DNA from: Oscillibacter sp.
Lineage (GTDB): Bacteria > Bacillota > Clostridia > Oscillospirales > Oscillospiraceae
Direction: 5' to 3'
Assembly (NCBI GenBank): GCA_014799925.1
Contig: JAAVHC010000068.1
Location: forward strand, 1-64,000
DNA: 64,000 nt
In this document: piece after piece, positions 54,138 to 61,950 of the stretch
How positions within the stretch are numbered: the stretch's first letter is position 1
How the letters are laid out: the number at the start of each line of letters is the position of its first letter
Made by a program: the position numbers and the translations under genes
Notes under the pieces: model-generated
Database searches by the model: none
What the model saw: the letters and a program-made list of their open reading frames with translations, nothing else
Told to the model about the DNA's origin: nothing

Positions 54138-56576
54138 TCAGTCCGCCATATTCGACATGGACCCCATCTGCACCGTGACCACCGATCCGGCGCTCACCTC
54201 CGTACCGGAATCCATCGACTGACTGATTGCCTTGGCGCCACGGCCGCTGGAGCCGGTGGCTTTCATAATGAGCCCCGCGTTGACCAGGGCCCGGTTGGCC
54301 TCGTCGGCGGACATGCCCACTACGTTGGGCACGATACACAGCTCGTTGGATTTTTCCGCGCCCATATACAGGATGATCTCCGCGCCGGTGGGGACGATGG
54401 CGCCGCCCGCCGGGGTCTGGTCGGTGACCGCGTCGCCCTCGCCCACGACGCGGTAGGAGGAGAAGCCGTAGCTTTTCAGCTTTTCCGCCGCCCCGTCCTT
54501 ATCCAGGCCCACCACGTAGGGCACGGTGCCCTCGGCGGCGGTCTGGTTGTCCTCGCCGTACTGGGGCGAGATGCCCAGGTAGGGGAGGACGTCCGCCATG
54601 ATCTTGGAGGCGGTGGGGGCGACATAGTTGCCGCCGGAGGTGAACACGCCGGTGACCTCCTGGCGGGCGGGGGTGTCCATGGCCAGCAGCATGATCACCT
54701 GGGGATCGTCGGCGGGAGCGAAGGCCAGGAAGGAGACCACCACGTCGCCTCTGGGGTTTTTGATCGGGTCCTTTGTGCCCCGCTTGTCGGCGGTGCCGGT
54801 CTTGCCGCCGATGCGGTAGCCGGTGACCTGGCCGTTGGTGCCGCCGCCGTCGGTGACCACGTACTCCAGGCACTCCCGCACCATGGCGGAGGTCTCCTCG
54901 CTGACCACCTGCCGCACGGGGGTGGAGTCGTGCTGTCTGATGACGTTGCCGTCGCTGTCCAGCTCCTTCTCCACGATATAGGGCTGATAGAGATACCCGC
55001 CGTTGATGCAGGCCGCCTGGGCGGCGATGAGCTGGATGGGGGTGACGTTGAAGTTCTGGCCGAAGCAGTAGGTGGCCAGGTCGATGTCGTGGCTGCAAAA
55101 TTCCTTGCGGCTGGTGAAGACGCTGTTGCCCTCGCCGGGGAGGTCCACGCCGGTCTTGCTGAGCAGTCCGAAGGCCTCCAGATAGTCATAATAGGGCTCG
55201 GACCGGACGCCCAGCGCCATTTTGATGAAGGCCGGGTTGCAGGAGTGTCCCACCGCCTCCGCCAGGGTCTGCTGTCCGTGGCCGTTTGTGTTGGAGCAGT
55301 GGATCGGCTCCCCGTCGACGGTCACCACGCCGGCGCAGTTGAAGGTGCTGTTGCGGTTGACCACGCCGTCCTCCAGGGCCATGGCCAGGGTGAGGATCTT
55401 GAAGGTGGAGCCGGGCTCGTAGCCATCGTTGACCGCCTTGCTGCGCCATTGGCGGTTTTGCAGCGTGCCCAGCAGCTCCCAGTAGGCGTCGGAGTGCTGC
55501 TGCCCCTCCTCCGGGGGGTTCTCCTCGTCCGCCTTGGCCAGCTGCTCCTGTAATTGCTCGGAGTAGATCTCCCGCGGGTTATTGGAATCATAGCTGGGGT
55601 TGGAGTAGATGGCCAGGATGGCCCCGGTGTTGGGGTTCAGCATGACGCCGAAGGCCCCGTTTTTGGCTCCGAATTCGGCGGCCATGTCGTCCACCCCCCG
55701 CTCCAGATAGTACTGGAGGGTGCTGTCCAGGGTGAGCTGGATGGTGTGGCCGTCCTGGGCGTCGTAGTACTGCTCGTACTGGAACATGATCTCCGAGCCG
55801 CCGCCGTCCTTGGCCGTAACGGACAGGCCGGAGGTCCCCTCCAGCTTCTCGTTGTACAGGGCCTCCAGACCGTAGGCCCCCTGGTTTTCGCCGTTCAGGA
55901 AGCCGATGACGTGGGAGGCCAGGGAGGAGCGGGGGTAGACCCGCTTGGAGTCGGTCTCCAGGTGGACTCCCTGGAGGTTCGCGCCGGTCTCGTTGCTGGT
56001 AATGAATTCCCGGACCTGGTCGCCGACCTCCTTATCCACCCGCTGCTTCAGCACCGCGTACATCCAGTTGGTCTTTGCCATGTTGTCGTAGACCTTCTGG
56101 GGGTCGATCTCCAGGATTTCCGAGAGGCGGGCGGCCAGCAGATCCTTGTACTCCTGGCCGCTCATGGGCAGCGTCTCGCCGTCCTTGAGGCCGTCCACCA
56201 GCTTCTGGGCCCGATTCTTATCCAGCTCGTCGGCGTATTTGCTGATGGCGTTGGGGTCGATGAACACCGTGTCCGCCGAGGCGGACACCGCCAATGTCAC
56301 GCCGTTGCGGTCCAGGATGGCCCCCCGGGAGGCGGTGATGACGGTGGAGCGCATCTGCTGGCTGGACGCGCCGTCCTGGAGCTCGTTGTGCTGGGTGATG
56401 GTCAGATCGTAGGCTCTGGCGAACAGCGCCAGAAAGGCCGCCACGCCGAACACCAGCAGCAGCGCCAGAGTCCGGCGCTGGATCACCAGCTTCGCCAGGC
56501 GGGCGGAGTTGGGCTTCCGCTTCTCCTTCTTTTTCGGTTCCGCCGCCCCCTGCGGCTGTTTGGATGGATTGGACAT
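54138..56576 (-). CDS. Class B PBP (SpoVD/FtsI-like) with PASTA domains
   Basis: An 812-residue transpeptidase. A basic N-terminal tail and one helix (about 38-55) anchor it; a dimerisation domain leads to the transpeptidase with Ser390 in GSTFK, SCN (445-447) and KTGT (592-595). Two PASTA repeats (about 682-745, VPYVVGLDKDGAAEKL; and about 752-812, VPNVVGMSADEANRAL) follow. In Clostridia the PASTA-bearing class B PBP of the dcw cluster serves either septation (FtsI) or spore cortex synthesis (SpoVD), and sequence alone does not decide. It would partner with FtsW. ATG 56576 follows an AAGGAGG region. Confidence 0.92.
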   Translation of the reverse strand: MSNPSKQPQGAAEPKKKEKRKPNSARLAKLVIQRRTLALLLVFGVAAFLALFARAYDLTITQHNELQDGASSQQMRSTVITASRGAILDRNGVTLAVSASADTVFIDPNAISKYADELDKNRAQKLVDGLKDGETLPMSGQEYKDLLAARLSEILEIDPQKVYDNMAKTNWMYAVLKQRVDKEVGDQVREFITSNETGANLQGVHLETDSKRVYPRSSLASHVIGFLNGENQGAYGLEALYNEKLEGTSGLSVTAKDGGGSEIMFQYEQYYDAQDGHTIQLTLDSTLQYYLERGVDDMAAEFGAKNGAFGVMLNPNTGAILAIYSNPSYDSNNPREIYSEQLQEQLAKADEENPPEEGQQHSDAYWELLGTLQNRQWRSKAVNDGYEPGSTFKILTLAMALEDGVVNRNSTFNCAGVVTVDGEPIHCSNTNGHGQQTLAEAVGHSCNPAFIKMALGVRSEPYYDYLEAFGLLSKTGVDLPGEGNSVFTSRKEFCSHDIDLATYCFGQNFNVTPIQLIAAQAACINGGYLYQPYIVEKELDSDGNVIRQHDSTPVRQVVSEETSAMVRECLEYVVTDGGGTNGQVTGYRIGGKTGTADKRGTKDPIKNPRGDVVVSFLAFAPADDPQVIMLLAMDTPARQEVTGVFTSGGNYVAPTASKIMADVLPYLGISPQYGEDNQTAAEGTVPYVVGLDKDGAAEKLKSYGFSSYRVVGEGDAVTDQTPAGGAIVPTGAEIILYMGAEKSNELCIVPNVVGMSADEANRALVNAGLIMKATGSSGRGAKAISQSMDSGTEVSAGSVVTVQMGSMSNMAD

Positions 56577-56771
56577 GCTGTGCCTCCTTGCTGAAAAAGG
56601 GAGCGGGAGGCTTCCCTCCGCTCCCCGAATCCCGCTCGCCCCGGCGGCAGGCGGGACGATTTCGCTTTTTCACGCTCTTCGCGGGCCCGGAATGGCCGCC
56701 GGCGGCGGGGGATCCTTTGGCCCGCTGCGGACGATGCCGTGTTCCCTTCACTATACGCGCGCTCGGCGGAA

Positions 56772-57347
56772 TTATTCCGCCGTTGTATCGAGCCCCCACC
56801 CCGCGGCGGTAAAGAACCTTTCCAGCGGACCGCGTTCAGGCTGATGGGTCGTGATCTGGTCCTCGCCGGGGAGGGCGATGTAATAAATCTGGCTGTCGCT
56901 GGGCTGGACCATGCCGGCGGCCGCTGCGGCCTCCTTGACTGTGGACAGGTCGAAGGCCTGCTCATACTTGGTCAGCAGGGCGACCTGCTCGATCTCCAGC
57001 TGGCTGATCTGCGTCTTCATGGATACAATGCTCCGGGAGATGGTGTTCAGGCGCACGTAGCACAGCAGCAGAACCACCAGCAGGAACGCCACGCACACGG
57101 CGCTGAGCAGCGCCATGGGGGAGACCTTCTGGGCGGTCCGCATCGAGGCCTTGAGCTGGGCCCGGCGGCGGGCGTTGCGCTCGGAGGCGGTTTCCGCCGG
57201 CCTCTGATAGAGCTGGTCGAAATCCATCTGGCCGCTGCGGTCCAGCTGCCGCTCCAGCTCTTTATAGTCCGGCTTCCGGGCGAGGTTGCCGTCTACGGAA
57301 TAGGGGGTGCTGTATCTGTGCGTTGTCCGTTTTTTGTATGCGGCCAT
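56772..57347 (-). CDS. FtsL-like septal protein
   Basis: A 191-residue bitopic protein. A long basic cytoplasmic tail (about 1-77) is followed by one transmembrane helix (about 78-98, VSPMALLSAVCVAFLLVVLL) and a short coiled coil (about 99-135, NTISRSIVSMKTQISQLEIE), as in FtsL/DivIC. It lies where ftsL is in every dcw cluster, between rsmH and the PBP, and would help recruit them. ATG 57347 was chosen because GAGGAGG precedes it. The homology is by topology and context; the tail is longer than usual. Confidence 0.75.
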   Translation of the reverse strand: MAAYKKRTTHRYSTPYSVDGNLARKPDYKELERQLDRSGQMDFDQLYQRPAETASERNARRRAQLKASMRTAQKVSPMALLSAVCVAFLLVVLLLCYVRLNTISRSIVSMKTQISQLEIEQVALLTKYEQAFDLSTVKEAAAAAGMVQPSDSQIYYIALPGEDQITTHQPERGPLERFFTAAGWGLDTTAE

Positions 57348-57471
57348 GGAACGGTCCTCCTCTCCCTGAAAATACTGATGATAGATATGATTTTCGAACC
57401 TGAGGTCCGAAAAAAACAATTTGATTTGAGCTGTTTTACTCGCCGCCGCGCGGCGGACTCGGACGATTGCG

Positions 57472-58440
57472 TCAGCTCAGAGCGCCTTGGCCGTCCGACT
57501 GGGGCCGCTCCGCCACGCGCAGCTTGGCGCTGCGGGATCTGGGGTTTTCCGCCAGCTCGGCGGGGCCGGATATGACGGGCTTGCGGGTAATCAGGGCCAA
57601 TTTTGGCTTTTTTCCGCACACGCAGACGGGGAATTCCGGCGGGCAGGTGCATCCGGAGGCCAGCTCGCGGAGCTTCCGCTTGACGATGCGGTCCTCCAGG
57701 CTGTGGAAGGTGATGACCGCCAGGCGGCCTCCGGGGGCCAGGGCGTCGGCGGCCGCTTCCAGCATGGGCTCCAGAGCGTCCAGCTCGCCGTTGACGGCGA
57801 TGCGGATGGCCTGGAAGCTGCGCTTGGCGGGGTGCTGCTTTTCCCGCAGGGCCCTGGAGGGCATGGCGGAACGGATGACCTCCGCCAGTTCCCCTGTGGT
57901 GTCGATGGGCTTGTCCTCTCTCCGCCGGACGATGGCCCTGGCGATCTGGGGGGCGTAGCGCTCCTCGCCGTATTCAAATAGGATCCGGCGCAGCTCGTCA
58001 TAGCTCCAGGCGTTCACCACCTGGCGGGCGTCCAGCGCCGCGGTTTCGTCCATCCGCATGTCCAGCGGGGCGTCGTGCATATAGCTGAAGCCCCGCCGGG
58101 GCTCGTCCAGCTGGGGGGAGGAGACGCCCAGGTCGAACAGCATTCCGTCCGCGGCCTCCACGCCGGCCTCCCGCAGGAGGTTCCCCAGATCGGCGAAGTT
58201 GCCGTGAAGCAGCGCGGCCCGGTCCCCGAATTCCGCCAGCCGTTTCCTGGCGGCCTCAATGGCGGTCCGGTCCCGGTCGATTCCGATGAGCCGGCCGGTG
58301 GTCAGACGGCGGAGGATTGCCAGGGAGTGGCCCGCCCGGCCCAGGGTGCCGTCCACATAGACGCCCTCCGGCCGGATGGCCAGGGCGTCCAGACACTCGT
58401 GGAGCAATACTGGCCTGTGCCCATAGTCTTTTTCTTCCAT
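57472..58440 (-). CDS. rsmH: 16S rRNA m4C1402 methyltransferase RsmH
   Basis: A 322-residue SAM-dependent methyltransferase (old name MraW) that methylates N4 of C1402 in 16S rRNA. HRPVLLHECLDAL at the start and VDGTLGRAGHSLAIL (SAM loop, about 29-43) are diagnostic, along with LFDLGVSSPQLDEPRRGFSY. The C-terminal TRKPV region is intact. It lies 51 bases after mraZ in the dcw order. Confidence 0.97.
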   Translation of the reverse strand: MEEKDYGHRPVLLHECLDALAIRPEGVYVDGTLGRAGHSLAILRRLTTGRLIGIDRDRTAIEAARKRLAEFGDRAALLHGNFADLGNLLREAGVEAADGMLFDLGVSSPQLDEPRRGFSYMHDAPLDMRMDETAALDARQVVNAWSYDELRRILFEYGEERYAPQIARAIVRRREDKPIDTTGELAEVIRSAMPSRALREKQHPAKRSFQAIRIAVNGELDALEPMLEAAADALAPGGRLAVITFHSLEDRIVKRKLRELASGCTCPPEFPVCVCGKKPKLALITRKPVISGPAELAENPRSRSAKLRVAERPQSDGQGALS

Positions 58441-58491
58441 ATATACGCTTCTTTCGTTACCGTGTGACGGAGGCCGGATGCACCACTAGGA

Positions 58492-58908
58492 CTAGAATCC
58501 TAATTCTTCCATCACGGAGGCCAGATTCTCCGGGTCCAGACCGGCGTCCTCGATGGGGGCCCACCGCTCCGGATTCCAGAGCTCCAGGCATTTGGAGGCG
58601 CCGTTGATGACGACCTCCCGCTCCAGGGCGGCGTACTGCCGCAGCTTGGCGGGGATCAGGATGCGTCCCTGGGAATCCGGCTCACACTTGGCGGCGTTGG
58701 CAAAGAGGGTCCGCATTTTCCTGGCCTGGGAGATGGGCAGCGCATCGAACTTCTCTGTTAATTCTGCCCATTTGGCGTCAGAATAGACCGAAAGGCATCC
58801 ATCCAGGCCCAGAGTGACGTAAAATGTTTCTCCCAGCTCCTCCCGGTACTTGGCGGGGATGAACAGACGGCCCTTGGCGTCGATATTGTGCTGGTACTGC
58901 CCGATCAC
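58492..58908 (-). CDS. mraZ: Transcriptional regulator MraZ
   Basis: A 138-residue double AbrB-like regulator of the dcw cluster. The two SpoVT/AbrB units are NIDAKGRLFIPAKYREEL (about 7-24) and CEPDSQGRILIPAKLRQYA. The start is GTG 58908 (MIGQYQHN), which gives the family N-terminus; the longer in-frame extension upstream is unrelated. Three MraZ-box-like repeats lie in its own leader, indicating autoregulation. Confidence 0.96.
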   Translation of the reverse strand: MIGQYQHNIDAKGRLFIPAKYREELGETFYVTLGLDGCLSVYSDAKWAELTEKFDALPISQARKMRTLFANAAKCEPDSQGRILIPAKLRQYAALEREVVINGASKCLELWNPERWAPIEDAGLDPENLASVMEELGF

Positions 58909-59013
58909 GGTTCCCCGCCTGCCTTTCCCGCCGCGGCCGCGGCGTCCGGGTGGCCGTGCGGCCCGCCGGCCGGCGGGAGGAAGCGGCCACGAAGCGGCTG
59001 CATTAGGGATGAA

Positions 59014-59043
59014 CCACCACTTTGCCCTACTTTCCACCACTTT
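59014..59043 (-). promoter_or_regulatory. mraZ: Three tandem 10-bp MraZ boxes
   Basis: On the minus strand the sequence reads AAAGTGGTGG, AAAGTAGGGC, AAAGTGGTGG (three 10-bp repeats, one turn of DNA each). They start seven bases after the -10 box, so they cover the transcription start. MraZ is known to bind short G-rich direct repeats (AAAGTG-type in mycoplasmas, TGGG-type in E. coli). Binding here is inferred. Confidence 0.7.
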
Positions 59044-59049
59044 GGTTAT

Positions 59050-59078
59050 AGTATACGGCAAGGCGGGTGGAATTGCAA
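59050..59078 (-). promoter_or_regulatory. mraZ: Sigma-A promoter of the dcw cluster
   Basis: On the minus strand: TTGCAA (59078-59073), 17-bp spacer, TATACT (59055-59050), directly upstream of the MraZ boxes. Confidence 0.75.
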
Positions 59079-59181
59079 GGGGGAAATTCTGATTTTTTCA
59101 ACAGGAAAGTGAGCGGTTTCCTGCGAAAAATCAGGAAAAGAGAGATAAAAAACGCATGTTCTACAAAAACGGGGCAAAAAA

Positions 59182-59217
59182 GCCGCTCATCACACAATAT
59201 CTGGTGCAATGAGCGGC
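59182..59217 (-). terminator. Terminator after the coiled-coil protein gene
   Basis: GCCGCTCAT and ATGAGCGGC form the stem (loop of 18 with further pairing). On the minus strand it is followed by TTTTTT. It separates the coaD unit from the dcw promoter. Confidence 0.85.
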
Positions 59218-59299
59218 GCGCGATACAATATATAGTGCCGGTCTAGTAAAGGGAGAAAAAACCGAGAGATATTTGGTGAATATCACAAAAGGGGGAGGG

Positions 59300-59809
59300 C
59301 TATTTGCCGCCGGTCTGCTCGTCCACCCGGGCCTGCTGGGATTGCAGCTTTTCCCGCGAGACGGCTCGGAACCGGGCGCGGGATTCCCGGACCTCCTCCA
59401 GGGCCTGCTGGATGGCCTCCTCCGTGCGGCGCAGCGCGTCGTCGGCGTACTCGTTGGCGACGTTGATGATGGCCTTGGAGCGGTCGTTGGCCTGGGTGAC
59501 CAGTTCCCTGGCCTTGTCCCTGGCCACGCGGGCGATCTCACTCTCGCCCACAATGGTCTTGGCGTCCAGATCCGCCTGGCGGCGGATGCGCTCGGCCTCC
59601 TTTTTGGCTTCCTCCACGTAATCGTCCCTGCGGCGGATCAGATCCTGAGCTTTTTTCAGCTCGGCGGGCAGCTCGCCCCGCAGCTGCTCCAGCAGCTCCA
59701 GCGCGTCGTCCCGGACCACGATGCACTTGTCCGGGGAGAGGACCACGCCCTTGGCCCCGTCAATCATTTCATAGAGGAGATCAATCAAATAGAAAACATC
59801 GTTTGCCAT
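59300..59809 (-). CDS. Coiled-coil protein, DivIVA-like or ATPase-subunit-like
   Basis: A 169-residue charged protein with a short conserved N-terminus (VFYLIDLLYEMIDGAKG) and a long coiled coil (about 45-165, rich in E/R/K/A, EEAKKEAERIRRQADLDAKT). Automated annotation in Clostridia sometimes calls such proteins V-ATPase subunit H or DivIVA-like; no ATPase motif is present. It lies seven bases after coaD in an operon with rsmD. The function is not known, and a role in membrane or division scaffolding is only a guess. Confidence 0.6.
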   Translation of the reverse strand: MANDVFYLIDLLYEMIDGAKGVVLSPDKCIVVRDDALELLEQLRGELPAELKKAQDLIRRRDDYVEEAKKEAERIRRQADLDAKTIVGESEIARVARDKARELVTQANDRSKAIINVANEYADDALRRTEEAIQQALEEVRESRARFRAVSREKLQSQQARVDEQTGGK

Positions 59810-59816
59810 AGCGCTA

Positions 59817-60302
59817 TCATACCTTTCCTTGTCTGATCCTTTGCAGGGCGCCCATGGCGCCTGACGGAATATACCGGTCCAGCTCCTGATGATGGCGGAT
59901 CATCTCCCGCACCATCGTGGAGCTGATATGAACATGTTCGGGCCGGGCGGGGAGGAGCAGGGTGTCCAGACCGGGACAGAGGTCCCGGTTGATCTGGGCC
60001 AGCTGGGTTTCCCAGTCGAAATCGGCGCTGCCCCTGGCGCCCTTGATCAATGCCAGCGCTCCGCGCTCCCTGGCGAAATCCGCCAGCAGGCCTTCGCAGG
60101 CCTCCGCGGTGACGTTGGGCAGGTGGGCGACGGCGGCCCGCGCCAGCTCCAGCCGCTCCTCCAGGGAGAACATGGGGCGCTTTTCGCTGTTGACCATGAC
60201 GCAGAGGACGACCTGGTCAAAAACGGCGGCGGCCCGCTCCGCCAGATCCAGATGGCCCACGGTAATGGGGTCGAAGCTGCCGGGGCAGACGGCAATTTTC
60301 AC
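59817..60302 (-). CDS. coaD: Phosphopantetheine adenylyltransferase
   Basis: A 161-residue enzyme of CoA biosynthesis, joining phosphopantetheine with ATP. GSFDPITVGHLDLAERAA (about 8-25) has the T/HxGH nucleotidyltransferase motif, and ISSTMVREMI (about 127-136) the second. The length is exact for CoaD. It overlaps rsmD by four bases (ATGA), a common arrangement in Firmicutes. Confidence 0.97.
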   Translation of the reverse strand: MKIAVCPGSFDPITVGHLDLAERAAAVFDQVVLCVMVNSEKRPMFSLEERLELARAAVAHLPNVTAEACEGLLADFARERGALALIKGARGSADFDWETQLAQINRDLCPGLDTLLLPARPEHVHISSTMVREMIRHHQELDRYIPSGAMGALQRIRQGKV

Positions 60303-60853
60303 TGGGCGTCCTCCTCCCGGTAGTAGGTGGTGATTTTGATCTTCCCATAGCGGTAAGTCCGGCGCTGGTAATAGGGCGGGTCCACCTGGGGCATCTCCCG
60401 CTCCAGGGGAGACTCACAGATCATTATACCATGGTTCGACAAAATGTCAAACTGAGAAATGGCGTTTATCGCATTTTTCCAAAGATTGGCGGCGTAGGGG
60501 GGATCAATAAAAATGAGGTCGAATTTTTCCTTTGCGGAGGACACATAGGCCAGCGCCTCGCCGCAGACGACCCTCCCATGCTCCGCCAGGCCGGTCAGCT
60601 TCAGGTTGTCCCGCACCAGGGCGGCGGCGTCCCGCCGATGCTCCACGAAGACGGCGCCGGCGGCGCCCCGGCTGAGGGCCTCGATGCCCAGCTGTCCCGT
60701 CCCGGCGAAGAGGTCCAGGACCTTTCTTCCCTCGATATCGAATTGAATGATATTGAAAATGCCTTCCTTGACCCGGTCGGTGGTGGGGCGGGTTTCATAG
60801 CCCTCTAACTCCTTTAATTTCCGTCCGCGGGCGGTGCCGGTGATGACTCTCAT
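60299..60853 (-). CDS. rsmD: 16S rRNA (guanine966-N2)-methyltransferase RsmD
   Basis: A 184-residue SAM-dependent methyltransferase. VITGTARGRKLKELEGYETRPTTDRVKEGIFN at the start is the RsmD signature (first about 20 residues shown in part), then VLDLFAGTGQLGIEALSRGA (SAM site, about 45-64) and FIDPPYAANL (catalytic DPPY, about 119). ATG 60853 follows AAAGGAG. The reading frame upstream is open but translates the hairpin-rich gap and is not part of the gene. First of the rsmD-coaD-59300 operon. Confidence 0.96.
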   Translation of the reverse strand: MRVITGTARGRKLKELEGYETRPTTDRVKEGIFNIIQFDIEGRKVLDLFAGTGQLGIEALSRGAAGAVFVEHRRDAAALVRDNLKLTGLAEHGRVVCGEALAYVSSAKEKFDLIFIDPPYAANLWKNAINAISQFDILSNHGIMICESPLEREMPQVDPPYYQRRTYRYGKIKITTYYREEDAQ

Positions 60854-61504
60854 TATTATATACGCTCCTTTTCTGCGCCCTGCGGGCGCAGGGTGGTGAT
60901 TTCTGGTTTGGCAGACCGGGCCTGCGCGGCCCGGACCTGCGGTTACTTTTTGTGCGAACAAAAAGTAACCAAAAAATCGCTCAAACCTACGGTTTGAGAA
61001 TCCCTTATTTGTTTGTTTTGTTTGCGCCCGTGGCACAGTCTGGTCTTGTCTGTCGTACTGCCGTCCGCTTCGTTCCTCTTCCGCGTCTATTTTGGTGTGG
61101 TTGTCGATAACCCCTACCGCGTTGCTTTGGGCCCTCCCGGCGGTGGTACGCAGCTCGACCAGAAGCGGCTCAGCCTCTCTGGCTCCCGTCAGAATCCGTG
61201 GGTAGACGCAGAAGTCCGGCGCACCAACGCAGCTATGGAGGTAGAACCAAACCAGGTACGTCGGAGCGCAAATAATAACCCCCGTAGTTCAGGAAGGTCC
61301 TTAGGAAACGTAGTTTCCTGAGCGTGCTTTTGGTTCCTTTTCCCACGAGGGAAAAGGAACGCCCCCGCCCTCCGCAGGGGAGAAAAAGCCTGTGCCGCCG
61401 GCAAGGCGGCGCGGATAACCTTCTATATATTATGTCAAACCAACCCATTTTTCAATAGGCAGATGCCCTCTTTTCAGACATTTTGCGGATTTCGCGTTTC
61501 CCAC
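60854..61504. other. Hairpin-rich gene-free region
   Basis: No convincing gene in over 600 bases. It starts with GC-rich stems and the A/T stem GGTTACTTTTTG-TGCGAA-CAAAAAGTAACC (60941-60970), then a GTTTGA-type hairpin near 60980-60997. A middle section (61010-61320) has long open frames on both strands but no start site or known domain. A second A/T stem GTTCCTTTTCCC-ACGA-GGGAAAAGGAAC (61333-61360) follows. It is related in style to the 53540-54137 gap. Confidence 0.55.
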
Positions 61505-61533
61505 TTGTTATTGTGGGAAAAATAGTATATAAT
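61505..61533 (+). promoter_or_regulatory. Sigma-A promoter of the Asp23-fakA operon
   Basis: TTGTTA (61505-61510), 17-bp spacer, TATAAT (61528-61533), 46 bases before the first gene. Confidence 0.7.
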
Positions 61534-61578
61534 CATTTATCGCGAATATCCGTTATTTCCGCTGAAAGGGTGTTTTTT

Positions 61579-61944
61579 ATGATAAAACTGCAAGGGAAAA
61601 AGGGCGCGATCAATATCAGCGACGCGGTCTTTACCAACATCACAGGAAACGCGGCCACCAACTGCTTCGGCGTGAAGGGCATGGCCTTCCGGTCGATGAC
61701 CGACGGGCTGGTCCATCTGCTGCGCAAGGAGGCCATGAGCAAGGGCGTGCAGGTGATTTACAACGAGGACGCCACGGTATCCATCCGCCTGCATATCATT
61801 GTGGAGCACGGCATCAATATCACCGCCGTCTGCCGCTCGATCATGAGCGAGGTTCAGTATAAGGTCAGCAAGTACACCGGGATCCCCGTGAAAAGCGTGG
61901 ACGTCTGTGTAGACTCTGTTGTGTCCAATTCCAAGGGGGGTTAA
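61579..61944 (+). CDS. Asp23/Gls24 family protein
   Basis: A 121-residue small cytoplasmic protein of the Asp23 (alkaline shock/Gls24) family, often found directly before fakA in Firmicutes. Signature parts are GAINISDAVFTNITGNAATN, FGVKGM, and the C-terminal VQYKVSKYTGIPVKSVDVCVD. Such proteins have been linked to cell-envelope stress and fatty-acid handling, but the biochemical role is uncertain. ATG 61579 has GAAAGGGTG upstream. It is followed six bases later by fakA. Confidence 0.92.
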   Translation: MIKLQGKKGAINISDAVFTNITGNAATNCFGVKGMAFRSMTDGLVHLLRKEAMSKGVQVIYNEDATVSIRLHIIVEHGINITAVCRSIMSEVQYKVSKYTGIPVKSVDVCVDSVVSNSKGG

Positions 61945-61950
61945 CGGGAA

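Noticed and set aside
58909-59061. N-terminal extension of MraZ
   Set aside because: It crosses the MraZ boxes and promoter region, so it cannot be translated from the mapped promoter; GTG 58908 gives the family start.
61013-61321. 102-residue open frame in the rsmD-Asp23 gap
   Set aside because: No ribosome site, no domain, strongly biased composition, and open frames also on the other strand over the same DNA.
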